Of a stretch of 18,282 nt of DNA, positions 7,931-15,728 are shown in pieces. The DNA lies in NCBI GenBank assembly GCA_964513655.1, contig CAZENQ010000057.1, positions 1 to 18,282 on the forward strand, written 5' to 3'. Source of the DNA: G020350405 sp964513655. Lineage in GTDB: Bacteria; Planctomycetota; Phycisphaerae; Sedimentisphaerales; Anaerobacaceae. A program made the position numbers and the translations under genes. Below the pieces are notes generated by a model. It did no database searches and was not told the DNA's origin. It worked only from the letters and a program-made list of their open reading frames with translations. Position 1 is the stretch's first letter. Each line of letters opens with the position of its first letter.

Positions 7931-9127
7931 ATGGTTGAAAGCGGGTCAAGTGAAATAAAAACGAATCCCTTGGCGTATGTAGCACCTATTATTCGTGGGC
8001 TTCTGGCGAAACCGACGGGTAGTGAGGACATACCTTATGAACCTGTTATTTTGAGGTCTTTGACGAGCAAGGAGGCTGTTGAATTTGCCGGCTCTGCCGA
8101 GAATGCCGAGGCGCTGCAGTATCCTGAGCCTTTAACGAAGGGCCGGACGCCCCCTCTTTTTGTAGAAGCTGTGGAATTTGGCGCCGGGGCTGAGGACCTG
8201 CGCAAGCAGCTAAGTGACTGGATTTCAGACTATTCATCGAAGTACAACCGCAAGCCGGAGGTTGTATGTCTTCGCGGACTGGGGATAGTTTACGTTGACC
8301 GGCGGGATGACAGTTCTGATTTGCCTCTTAAGAATAAGGTTGCAGTGGTAACCGGAGCTGCAGGTGCGATCGGTTACGGGATTTGCCGGGGGCTGCTGGA
8401 GAACGGCTGTTACCTGGCGGCCACTGACCTTGGCGGCGAGAAACTCGACGCTTTTTCAGTCGACCTGAAGAAAATAGGCGGTGACCGAATAATAGGAGTA
8501 CCGCTCGATGTCACTGATAAAACATCTATTGCTCGGGGTTTTGAAAGTATTATTCAGGCGTGGGGCGGAATTGACATTCTTGTGCTCAATGCCGGTATCG
8601 CGATGGTCTCTTATTTGAAAGAGATGGACCTTGAAGCCTTTCGCAGGCTGGAGAAGGTAAACGTGGAGGGAGCTCTGCTGACGCTTTCGGAAATTGCCCG
8701 TCATTTTATCCTGCAGGGTACAGGAGGTGACATTATTGTTATCTCTACTAAGAATGTACCGGCGCCCGGAGCCGGTTTTGGTGCTTACAGTGCCACCAAG
8801 GCCGCGTGCCATCAGTTGGGCCGTATTGCAAGCGTAGAGTTGGCGCAGTATGGAGTCCGTGTGAATATGGTGGCACCGGACGCGGTGTTTTCGGAGGGTG
8901 GATACAAATCAGGCTTGTGGGAGGAGATAGGCCCCGGCCGGATGCGTGCACGGGGACTTGACGAAAAGGGATTGCAGGAGTACTACCGCGACAGAAATCT
9001 GCTTAAGGTAAGGGTTACGGGACGGCATGTTTCCAACGCCGTATTGTTTTTTGCCACGCGTCAGACACCCACAACCGGTGCAACAATTCCCGTGGACGGA
9101 GGTTTGCCCGATGCCACGCCGCGATAG
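7931..9127 (+). CDS. Short-chain dehydrogenase with N-terminal aldolase-subdomain remnant
   Basis: Residues about 133-398 are a classical SDR: Rossmann motif TGAAGAIG (141-148), Asp166 in ATDLGG suggesting NAD preference, NAG (220-222), catalytic Ser272, Tyr286 and Lys290 (YSATK). The end VDGGLPDATPR resembles the VDGG...PR end of the RhaEW/YuxG bifunctional rhamnulose-phosphate aldolase/lactaldehyde dehydrogenases. Residues about 14-125 are not SDR. They resemble the C-terminal subdomain of the aldolase half of those fusions and also the C-terminal part of the next protein (IRG, PLT, LFVE, RKQL, RKPEVVCLRGLGI). The zinc-binding aldolase part is absent. It probably oxidises an aldehyde or alcohol released by the neighbouring aldolases. 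ATG at 7931 with AGGA close by (7924-7927). 398 residues; the next gene follows after 53 bases. Confidence 0.85.
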   Translation: MVESGSSEIKTNPLAYVAPIIRGLLAKPTGSEDIPYEPVILRSLTSKEAVEFAGSAENAEALQYPEPLTKGRTPPLFVEAVEFGAGAEDLRKQLSDWISDYSSKYNRKPEVVCLRGLGIVYVDRRDDSSDLPLKNKVAVVTGAAGAIGYGICRGLLENGCYLAATDLGGEKLDAFSVDLKKIGGDRIIGVPLDVTDKTSIARGFESIIQAWGGIDILVLNAGIAMVSYLKEMDLEAFRRLEKVNVEGALLTLSEIARHFILQGTGGDIIVISTKNVPAPGAGFGAYSATKAACHQLGRIASVELAQYGVRVNMVAPDAVFSEGGYKSGLWEEIGPGRMRARGLDEKGLQEYYRDRNLLKVRVTGRHVSNAVLFFATRQTPTTGATIPVDGGLPDATPR

Positions 9128-9180
9128 CTTTGTGCCTGCTCCCAAAACCGGAAGTGACGCGTGAGGTATGTGTTAGTAAT

Positions 9181-10338
9181 ATGAATAGGGCCCTGTCAGA
9201 ACTTATCAGAGTATCGAGGGTGGTTGGTAAAGACACGTCGCTTGTCCAGGGTGGTGGGGGTAACACATCGGTAAAGACGGAGGACGGCAGGTATATGTAT
9301 ATAAAGGCCAGCGGTACGGCTTTGAGAGATATGGATGGGGGAAGAGGGTGGCGGAGATTACGGCTGGATTCGGTGTTGGCGATTATAAAAGATAAGTCGA
9401 TATCACAGCTTGAGACGCAGAGCAGGGAGATGGAGGTGGTGAAGCGGCTGTTTGTTGCGTGCGATGATGCTGTGGGCGGTGAGTCCCGGCCGTCGGTGGA
9501 GGCGCATCTGCACGCATTTCTCGATAAATGCGTGATACATCTGCATCCGGTTGCGGTCCTGGCGTACTGCTGTGCCAAGAACGGACGAGTGGAGCTTGAA
9601 AAGCTATTTAAAGGTGAGAAGTTTCCGCCGGTCTGGGTGCCCTACACGGACCCGGGCTTTATGCTTGCAAAGAAAGTTGCCAAGGCCGTTGTAAATTATC
9701 AAAAACGGTTTGGCGCGAAGCCCACGATTCTTTTCCTTCAAAAGCACGGGCTTCTGGTTTCGGCAGAGAGCTCAGATGCTGCTTTAGGGCTTCTGCGCAA
9801 GGTCATAAATCGCTGCATGAGCAAGCTAAGACAGCCAAAGGGGAAAAAAATCAAACCTGTAAGTCAGCAGGTTGTGGCGGATGCAAAGCAGTGTATTCGT
9901 GGGGCATTTTTTGAAGCGACCGGGCAGCGTCCTGCAATAGGCTATTTTTATGACGATGCTATTGCAGGGTTTTGGAGTCAAAGGGACGCGCGGAAGCTGC
10001 TGTTGCCTGGTGCTCTGACGCCTGATGAATTGCTGTACGCCAACGGGCCCGCGATGTGGGTGGAGGATTGTGATTCGAAGCAAATCGCGGGCAGGCTGAG
10101 GCGGCAGCTCAAAAGGGGCAGGAAGCCTTCTGTGGCATTTCTGGTTAAGGGTGTTGGACTTTTTGTCGCCGGGGGAAAGAAAATCGCTATTACCGTCAGG
10201 GACATCGTGGAGAGTTCATTTTTCATTCGCACTAACGCGCTTCGATTAGGTGGGATTCTGGCCTTGAGTAAGCGTGGGCGGGACTTTATTAATAAGTGGG
10301 AGTCGGAGGCCTTTAGAAAGAAGCTGGCGAACGGTTAA
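9181..10338 (+). CDS. Class II (zinc) aldolase, RhaE/YuxG-like aldolase half
   Basis: The class II aldolase/adducin head fold occupies roughly residues 1-215. The phosphate loop is QGGGGNTS (23-30). The probable catalytic Glu107 lies in SVEAHLH. Candidate zinc ligands are His120 and His122 (VIHLHP) with His189 (LQKHG), so the active site looks complete. Residues about 235-385 form the second subdomain seen in the aldolase half of RhaE-type bifunctional enzymes, with IRGAFF, ALTPDELLYANG, AMWVED and KGVGLFVAGG. Expected reaction: retro-aldol cleavage of a ketose 1-phosphate to dihydroxyacetone phosphate plus an aldehyde; the specific sugar cannot be read from the sequence. The open frame runs back to a TTG at 9130, but the ATG at 9181 begins the conserved region (MNRALSELIRVSR) and avoids crowding the SDR stop. 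The ribosome site is weak (GAGG, 14 bases away). Last gene of the operon, 385 residues. Confidence 0.83.
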   Translation: MNRALSELIRVSRVVGKDTSLVQGGGGNTSVKTEDGRYMYIKASGTALRDMDGGRGWRRLRLDSVLAIIKDKSISQLETQSREMEVVKRLFVACDDAVGGESRPSVEAHLHAFLDKCVIHLHPVAVLAYCCAKNGRVELEKLFKGEKFPPVWVPYTDPGFMLAKKVAKAVVNYQKRFGAKPTILFLQKHGLLVSAESSDAALGLLRKVINRCMSKLRQPKGKKIKPVSQQVVADAKQCIRGAFFEATGQRPAIGYFYDDAIAGFWSQRDARKLLLPGALTPDELLYANGPAMWVEDCDSKQIAGRLRRQLKRGRKPSVAFLVKGVGLFVAGGKKIAITVRDIVESSFFIRTNALRLGGILALSKRGRDFINKWESEAFRKKLANG

Positions 10339-10383
10339 GCTCAGATGATGGTAGTCGGGCATGGCCGCGGGACCAGCGACGGG

Positions 10384-11343
10384 TTATTGCTTTATTTCGG
10401 GACAGGCCGTGATATAGTCGAGGACATCGCTTAGAGTAGCTGTTGCAACAGCTACGGTACAGTCAGCGGCGCCATAATAAAGACTGAGCTGGTTGGTTTC
10501 CTTGCGGATAATGGCTCCGGAAGGGAATACGACGTCACCGACATCACCGACTCGCTCGTAAAACTCTCGTGGTCCCAAGACCCATTCATCACTTCGGCGC
10601 AGGACTCTCCAGGGTTCTTCCAAGTCGAGAAGCGCGAGCCCTACGCGGTATATTGCTCCTGCTGTGGTGACGCGCACACCATGGTAGAATATCATCCAAC
10701 CATGCGCTGTCTCTATGGGCTGGCAGGCCAGACCGACTCTGTGGCAGTCCCAATAGGCGGACCTTGCTTTAATCAAAGGTCTATGGTCGCCCCAGTGCTT
10801 CAGGTCCGGGGAGAAACTAATCCACATGTGTGCCTCACCTCGGACAATCGGTCTGTGAATCAATGCAAATCGGCCCCTTACCCTGCGAGGCAGCAAACAG
10901 GCGTCTTTATCTTCGGGCGGCAGGAGCGCACCGAGGCGGGCAAACGTTCTGAAGTTTTTGGTAATCGCCAGTGAAACTACTGGACCGCCTTCGCTAAAGG
11001 AAGTATATGTGATGCCGAACTGCTTTTGCTCTTCGAGCCATACAATGCGAGGGTCCTCGAGGCCCCATTTTTCCTCTCGAGAGCTTTGGTCGGCCTCGAG
11101 GGTTGGCTTAGGGTCAATTTCCCAGTCTGTCAGCCCATTGGCACTGCGTGCAACGGTCAGATGCGAGAAGCCGCGCATATCTTCGACTCGAATCAACAGA
11201 AGCGTTTCGGTATTTAACTTAACGGCTGCGGGGTTAAAGACCGCGTTTGCCGGGTAAGGCCAATTTTCCGGCTTTAATATTGGATTGCCTTTGTACCTTG
11301 TGAAGAGCTCGTGTGCCTTTTTTTGCCGTATAAGCTCGGCCAT
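10384..11343 (-). CDS. GH130 family glycoside phosphorylase (beta-mannoside type)
   Basis: A 319-residue five-bladed beta-propeller protein. Family marks in order: FNPAA (36-40), RVEDMRG (52-58), GLEDPRI (94-100) holding the Asp97 expected to act as general acid, IHRP (162-165), FSPDLKHWG (177-185) and FPSGAIIRKE (273-282). GH130 enzymes cleave beta-mannosidic bonds with phosphate, giving mannose 1-phosphate, or in some subfamilies hydrolyse beta-1,2-mannosides. Which subfamily this belongs to cannot be told by eye. No signal peptide, so it is cytosolic and likely acts on imported oligosaccharides. The frame extends to a GTG at 11382. I prefer the ATG at 11343, where the conserved region begins; neither has a clear Shine-Dalgarno sequence. 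It has its own promoter 60-90 bases upstream and a 15-bp palindrome touching the start codon region. It converges on the aldolase operon. Confidence 0.87.
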   Translation of the reverse strand: MAELIRQKKAHELFTRYKGNPILKPENWPYPANAVFNPAAVKLNTETLLLIRVEDMRGFSHLTVARSANGLTDWEIDPKPTLEADQSSREEKWGLEDPRIVWLEEQKQFGITYTSFSEGGPVVSLAITKNFRTFARLGALLPPEDKDACLLPRRVRGRFALIHRPIVRGEAHMWISFSPDLKHWGDHRPLIKARSAYWDCHRVGLACQPIETAHGWMIFYHGVRVTTAGAIYRVGLALLDLEEPWRVLRRSDEWVLGPREFYERVGDVGDVVFPSGAIIRKETNQLSLYYGAADCTVAVATATLSDVLDYITACPEIKQ

Positions 11344-11344
11344 T

Positions 11345-11359
11345 GTTTTGGTCCAAAAC
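11345..11359. promoter_or_regulatory. 15-bp palindrome before the GH130 start codon
   Basis: GTTTTGGTCCAAAAC has 7-bp perfect arms around one central base. It ends two bases before the ATG and covers the place where a ribosome site would be. It could be an operator or a translation-control hairpin for the glycosidase gene. The symmetry is clear; the role is inferred. Confidence 0.5.
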
Positions 11360-11405
11360 CAGCAAGCGGTCCCGCAGGACACTTGCGATACTGATTCAGC
11401 CTTGT

Positions 11406-11434
11406 ATTTTACGTCACCTAAATTTAATCGGCAA
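11406..11434 (-). promoter_or_regulatory. Sigma70-type promoter of the GH130 gene with overlapping inverted repeat
   Basis: Minus strand: TTGCCG (11429-11434), 17 bases, TAAAAT (11406-11411). The inverted repeat AATCGGC / GCCGATT (11426-11432 and 11439-11445, 6-base gap) overlaps the -35 element, a usual position for a repressor site. Confidence 0.55.
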
Positions 11435-11581
11435 GATGGCCGATTTACTGTAAGTCAAAGTACTAATTTTCGGTACGGCTGCGGAAAAAATTCACTGGTT
11501 CACGAGCCGAACTTCTGGTGGTCGCAGCAGCCTATATCACCATTGTAACGGTCGTATGAAGCTAAGCCGCAGGAGTATGTG

Positions 11582-13729
11582 CTATGCTTTTACCAACTGT
11601 GTTTCATACAAGCTTTGATACAATGAGCAGCTTTGCATCAGCTGGTCGTGCTGGCCCCGGGCTATAATCTGCCCGTCATCCATTACCACTATCACATCCG
11701 CGGTAATGACAGTACTGAATCTGTGAGCGATTACGAAACTGGTTCTGCCCTTCATAATTTCCTCGATAGCCTTGTGAATTTTGGCTTCGCTGTCTGCATC
11801 GACCTGGCTGGTGGCCTCATCGAAAATCAGGATTGTGGGGTTCTTTAAAATCGCTCTGGCTATGATAATTCTTTGCAATTGGCCGCCGCTAAGGCCAGTT
11901 CCCTGCTCGCCGATTATTGTGTCGTAACCGTGAGGCAGGGGTGAGATAAACTCATGGGCAAATGTGCGCTTGGCTGCGGCGATTATTTCTTCTTGGGTGG
12001 CGTCGGGCTTGCCATATGCGATATTTGCGGCTACGGTGTCATTGAATGTCACCACATTTTGGGTGACCATTCCAACCTGGCTTCTTAAACTAAACAGTGT
12101 CACATCTCGGATATCTTTGTCGTCTATCAATATCCGTCCGGAATCGGGGTCGTAAAACCTCGGTATCAGATTTGCCAGCGTCGTTTTGCCTGAGCCGTTA
12201 GGCCCTACGATAGCGACATTATGCCCTGCTGTAATCTTCAGATTGATGCCCTTCAAGACGGGCCTGTTTGTCCGGGGATAGCTGAATACAACGTCTCTGA
12301 ACTCGATTGCCCGGGTCATCGGCTTAAGCTCTACCGCATCTGGTTTTTCCTTCTCTGTTGGCTCAGCTATAACAGCATATACCCGCTCAGCGGCTGCGTT
12401 TGCCTGTTGAACCTTGGGCCAGATGTCACTGCTTTTGCGAATCGACTCGGCTGCGGCTCCTAACAAGCCAACAAGTACAAAAAACTCACTGCCGTCGATT
12501 CCCCCTTTTACAACCCAATGTACCCCGAATATCAGCGCTGCGGCACCTGCTATCATTGCGAGGACTTCCATAATCGGCCCTATGCCCGCATTGACCTTTG
12601 CTATCCTAAACAGCTGTCTTAACAGTCCCTTGTTGATACCCGTGAATTTTTCGCTTTCATAGTGCTGCTGGTTGTAGACTTTGACTATTTTTACTGCACT
12701 GAATGTTTCTTCCAATTTGCCTAACATTCGGCTCCAACTCGCGAGAGATCTTCTGGTGGCGCGTTTGATTTTTCTGCCCAGCCTTGAGACCACGCCTATG
12801 GTCGGTGGCGCGCAGCACAGAAATATAAGCGTCAGCTTATAGTCCAACCACATAGCACTGGCAAGCAGGCTTGCTGCTTTCAATGGCTCCCTAAGCGCCT
12901 TGCCCAGCAGTACCTTGACTCCGACTCCAAGTTGACTTATATCACGGATTAGTCTGCTGACGGCATCACTTGGGTTTTCAGTTTCGAAGAACCCCACTCG
13001 CATATCCATCGTGTGGGAGAACATCTCCTCGCGCAAACGGGCCAATGCCGTCTGAGTTACTTTCTCGGCCAGATACTGCTGGTAGAACCGTGCAGTGCAG
13101 CGCCCGATGGTAAAGACGGTTACCACAAGTATTACCAGCATTGCCGGCCGAGTTTTGTTTGACAGGCTTTCTCCCTGGGGTACAAACCTGAGAAGTCTTT
13201 GTACATAATCGGCGTAAAAGGGCTTTTTGCCGCACTGGATTTCCCGTTGTTCGGTTGTCAATTGTCCTGATTTGTCGGTGCGCTGATATTGAATCGCTAT
13301 CGATTTGACGTTTGCTATTGTTGCTAATTCCCAGAGCAGTCTGTTGGCCGGTACCTTATCAGTTGTGTTACGGATTAGACTGCTTCCGGCCCCGACAATC
13401 AGGTCGTCACGCCTGAGGCCTGCTTGCTCAGCCGGACTTTTCCTGTTAACCTTGGCAACACGCAAGTAGTGTGTTACGTCAGGATTGTTAGGGTCGGAAT
13501 AGTCCAGCTGCTCGGGGACGTAAAACTGAATGCCGTATCGCTGGGAACTGATCATCCTGTGTGCCCATCCGTGCAATCCCTCCTCACCCATCATAATCTT
13601 CAGTAGTGGAATGAGCGTCATAAAAGTCAGGCTAAACAAGATGCCAATCAGTATGGCACTTACGAGTATGATTATAAGCCGGGGCCACTGAGGCCAGATG
13701 TATTTGAATATCCGCCCAAAATCCTTCAT
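11582..13729 (-). CDS. MsbA-type ABC exporter with inserted PDZ-like domain
   Basis: Half-transporter with fused membrane and ATPase parts, 715 residues. Helix 1 spans about 18-45. It is followed by roughly 150 non-membrane residues before helix 2 (about 196-215), where normal MsbA-type exporters have only a short loop. Within this insert, residues about 88-165 look like a PDZ domain: YLRVAKVNRKSPAEQAGLRRDDLIVGAG. Helices 2-6 run to about 435. The nucleotide-binding domain is intact: Walker A GPNGSGKT (509-516), Q-loop Gln557, signature LSGGQ (613-617), Walker B ILIFDEA (633-639) with Glu638, and His669. MsbA relatives flip lipids or lipopolysaccharide; the insert would face the periplasm and could bind a partner or a substrate C terminus. 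The frame extends to a TTG at 13774, but the ATG at 13729 with upstream GGAG is preferred. The adjacent GH130 gene has its own promoter. The cargo is unknown. Confidence 0.85.
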   Translation of the reverse strand: MKDFGRIFKYIWPQWPRLIIILVSAILIGILFSLTFMTLIPLLKIMMGEEGLHGWAHRMISSQRYGIQFYVPEQLDYSDPNNPDVTHYLRVAKVNRKSPAEQAGLRRDDLIVGAGSSLIRNTTDKVPANRLLWELATIANVKSIAIQYQRTDKSGQLTTEQREIQCGKKPFYADYVQRLLRFVPQGESLSNKTRPAMLVILVVTVFTIGRCTARFYQQYLAEKVTQTALARLREEMFSHTMDMRVGFFETENPSDAVSRLIRDISQLGVGVKVLLGKALREPLKAASLLASAMWLDYKLTLIFLCCAPPTIGVVSRLGRKIKRATRRSLASWSRMLGKLEETFSAVKIVKVYNQQHYESEKFTGINKGLLRQLFRIAKVNAGIGPIMEVLAMIAGAAALIFGVHWVVKGGIDGSEFFVLVGLLGAAAESIRKSSDIWPKVQQANAAAERVYAVIAEPTEKEKPDAVELKPMTRAIEFRDVVFSYPRTNRPVLKGINLKITAGHNVAIVGPNGSGKTTLANLIPRFYDPDSGRILIDDKDIRDVTLFSLRSQVGMVTQNVVTFNDTVAANIAYGKPDATQEEIIAAAKRTFAHEFISPLPHGYDTIIGEQGTGLSGGQLQRIIIARAILKNPTILIFDEATSQVDADSEAKIHKAIEEIMKGRTSFVIAHRFSTVITADVIVVMDDGQIIARGQHDQLMQSCSLYQSLYETQLVKA

Positions 13730-13937
13730 TAGAAAGGTTTCTCCAATTATATTTGTCTGCGGGCTTAGAGCCAAAATCTAGCTCCGAATGTGATGGCTGC
13801 CAGACGCAGAACGGCATATTCAGGTTCAGATATAGCGCAAGCACACTAACAAACTCGGCACTGGTGGTCAAGTCCAAAGGTTATTGACGCCCAAAAGTGT
13901 TTTTGTTAGCCTGACCGGTCTTTAGGAAAGCAGTTAA

Positions 13938-14570
13938 ATGGAAATCGACAGTTTAGTTTTGGGTTCGTATCAGACTAATTGCTATATTCTGCGTGAGGAC
14001 GAGTCGGCCGAAGATTGTCTGGTTGTCGACACCGGTCTGGAGGCAGGTGGTCTGATTGACTTTCTCAGTGAGCACAATTTAAGTCCGGTTGTTGTGGTCC
14101 TGACTCACGGCCATGCAGACCATATTAGGGGCGTAGCGCTGCTGCGCGACAAGTTCCCTGGAATAAAGGTCTATATCCACAGACTCGACACCGAGATGTT
14201 AACAGGTGCTGTGAGTAACTTGTCTTTAATGGAGGGGATAAGGTTTAGCACAGAGCCGGCGGATTTTCCTTTAGAAGAGGGGGATGTAGTTGAGCAGGCT
14301 GGTATAAAACTAAAGGTACTTCATACCCCGGGACATACGCCCGGTGGTATTTGTTTGTATTCAGAGGAAGAGGGGATTGTTTTCAGCGGCGATACGTTGT
14401 TTTGCGCTGGCGTAGGCCGAACAGATTTCCCGGGCGGCAGTATGACGCGATTGATAAAAAGCATAAGGGAGAAGCTTTTGGGACTGCCGGACGAGACTGT
14501 TGTTTATCCCGGCCACGGTCCTGTGACAACGATAGCGCAGGAAAAAGCAAATAACCCGCATCTGCAATAA
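13938..14570 (+). CDS. Metallo-beta-lactamase-fold hydrolase, glyoxalase II-like
   Basis: A complete 210-residue MBL-fold enzyme of the YcbL/hydroxyacylglutathione-hydrolase-like group. Metal ligands are visible: THGHADH (56-62), His133 in HTPGHTPGG, Asp152 in SGDTLF and His193 in YPGHGP. GRTDFPGG (160-167) is typical of this subgroup. It lacks the long C-terminal glutathione-binding part of classical glyoxalase II, so a thioester or other small hydrolytic substrate is likely but not defined. TAGGAAAG lies about ten bases before the ATG. It is transcribed divergently from the ABC exporter, 208 bases apart. A weak promoter guess is TTGACG at 13884-13889 with a poor -10. It converges with the ymdB side, and no terminator is evident. 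Confidence 0.87.
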   Translation: MEIDSLVLGSYQTNCYILREDESAEDCLVVDTGLEAGGLIDFLSEHNLSPVVVVLTHGHADHIRGVALLRDKFPGIKVYIHRLDTEMLTGAVSNLSLMEGIRFSTEPADFPLEEGDVVEQAGIKLKVLHTPGHTPGGICLYSEEEGIVFSGDTLFCAGVGRTDFPGGSMTRLIKSIREKLLGLPDETVVYPGHGPVTTIAQEKANNPHLQ

Positions 14571-14612
14571 TGACTCACAGCTTTTTTATTTAGTGTTAGA
14601 TTTTGACAGTTC

Positions 14613-14849
14613 TTAAGGGACAGTGCCTTCAAGCCAATGTTGGGCAAGGACTTCGAAATCGTTGAAATTGATGATATTGTCGGGTAGTGCTGAAATATGA
14701 CAAGTCGGATTCAAGAGGAGGTTACCCGGGCCGCCGAGCGGCGCAAAATAAATGGTAGCGAGGCTTGCTAAATCCACGTTACTGTCAGGCTCGAAGTCTG
14801 GGGGGCGATTGTTAGAAGTTGTTGTTGAGGTATTCGGGTTTGCCATCAT
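14613..14849 (-). pseudogene. Orphan dockerin-like C-terminal fragment next to ymdB
   Basis: A 78-codon frame whose residues about 17-78 look like the terminal module of a secreted planctomycete protein: NVDLASLATIYF, then DNIINFNDFEVLAQHWLEG, close in style to the end of the LamG protein in this window. The first 15 codons only overlap the end of ymdB out of frame. There is no signal peptide and no ribosome site. The most likely reading is the 3' remnant of a lost gene, left when a rearrangement joined it to ymdB; the recognisable part is about 14613-14801. A genuine tiny overlapping gene is the alternative. Confidence 0.6.
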
Positions 14850-15663
14850 CGCTGTCGTAATTTGTGGAATCCTCTACGTCTGCATCGAGCCTGATGCGTT
14901 CGATGCGGTCGGCCTTTTTTGTATTGCTGTCGATGACGACGAGGATGGCGTTGATTTTAACATCGCCGGTTGCTATTTCGAATGGGAAGGGCATTTGGGT
15001 TCTGAAGGACTTTAGGACGCTTTCAGACCCTCGACCGAGCACTGAGTCATGTGCACCGGTCATGCCGATATCAGTAATATAAGCTGTACCTTTCGGGAGG
15101 ATTCTCTCATCGGCGGTGGGGATGTGGGTGTGGGTGCCGAAGACGCAACTTACCCTGCCGTCGAGATGGTAGCCCATTGCAACTTTTTCGCTGGTGGCTT
15201 CGGCATGGAAGTCAACGAGTATGATATCGGTTTTTTGTTTGAGCTGGGGCAGGACTTTGTCAACGGCATTATAGGGGCAGTCGGCCGGCTTCATAAAAAG
15301 GCGGCCTATCAAAGAAAGGACGCCAATTGTTGGTCCTTTGCCGGTTTGGTAAACTGCAACAGTTCTTCCGGCGGCATGTTCGGAAAAATTTGCGGGTCGG
15401 GCGATATTGTCAGCCGTCTCCAGCGTCTTGATAATATCTCTTTTACGGTATGCGTGGTCGCCTAACGTAATCAGGTGCACGCCGTATCTGAGCAATTTGT
15501 TGTAGATTTGAGGTGTCAGGCCGGAACCGCCGGCGGCATTTTCAGCGTTGGCTATTACGCAGTCGATGCTCATCTCTCTGGCGAGCGGTTTTAGTCTTTC
15601 GGCGACGATTCTTCTGCCGGGCCGACCAACTATATCACCTATGCAAAGAATATTTAATTTCAT
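14812..15663 (-). CDS. ymdB: YmdB family metallophosphoesterase (2',3'-cyclic nucleotide phosphodiesterase-like)
   Basis: Di-metal phosphoesterase of the YmdB family, 283 residues, cytosolic. Marks: GDIVGRPGR with Asp10, IANAENAAGGSG with Glu41, VDFHAEATSEK with His153, and FGTHTHIPTADERILP with His178 and His180, followed by GTAYITDIGMTG. In Bacillus, YmdB hydrolyses 2',3'-cyclic nucleotides and controls biofilm and RNase Y-linked gene expression. Two oddities: the usual GNH motif reads GDH (Asp69-His70, codon GAC), which changes a likely metal ligand, and the C terminus carries about 20 extra acidic residues that end in the dockerin-fragment overlap. I chose the ATG at 15663, where the conserved MKLNILCIGD begins, over an upstream ATG at 15696. 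It lies 65 bases after rny on the same strand, so the two are probably co-transcribed. Confidence 0.88.
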   Translation of the reverse strand: MKLNILCIGDIVGRPGRRIVAERLKPLAREMSIDCVIANAENAAGGSGLTPQIYNKLLRYGVHLITLGDHAYRKRDIIKTLETADNIARPANFSEHAAGRTVAVYQTGKGPTIGVLSLIGRLFMKPADCPYNAVDKVLPQLKQKTDIILVDFHAEATSEKVAMGYHLDGRVSCVFGTHTHIPTADERILPKGTAYITDIGMTGAHDSVLGRGSESVLKSFRTQMPFPFEIATGDVKINAILVVIDSNTKKADRIERIRLDADVEDSTNYDSDDGKPEYLNNNF

Positions 15664-15728
15664 ATTCGTATCCGGTATCCTGCGTTCGTATCTCATTCGA
15701 GGTACGATTTTACGCTTTGAGATTGCTA

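Noticed and set aside
9130..9180. TTG start extension of the class II aldolase
   Set aside because: It begins three bases after the SDR stop with no ribosome site; the family similarity begins at the ATG at 9181.
6947..10338. Standard AI-2 (lsr) catabolic operon
   Set aside because: Only LsrF is present; no LsrK, LsrG, LsrR or transporter genes, and the partners are an SDR and a class II aldolase.
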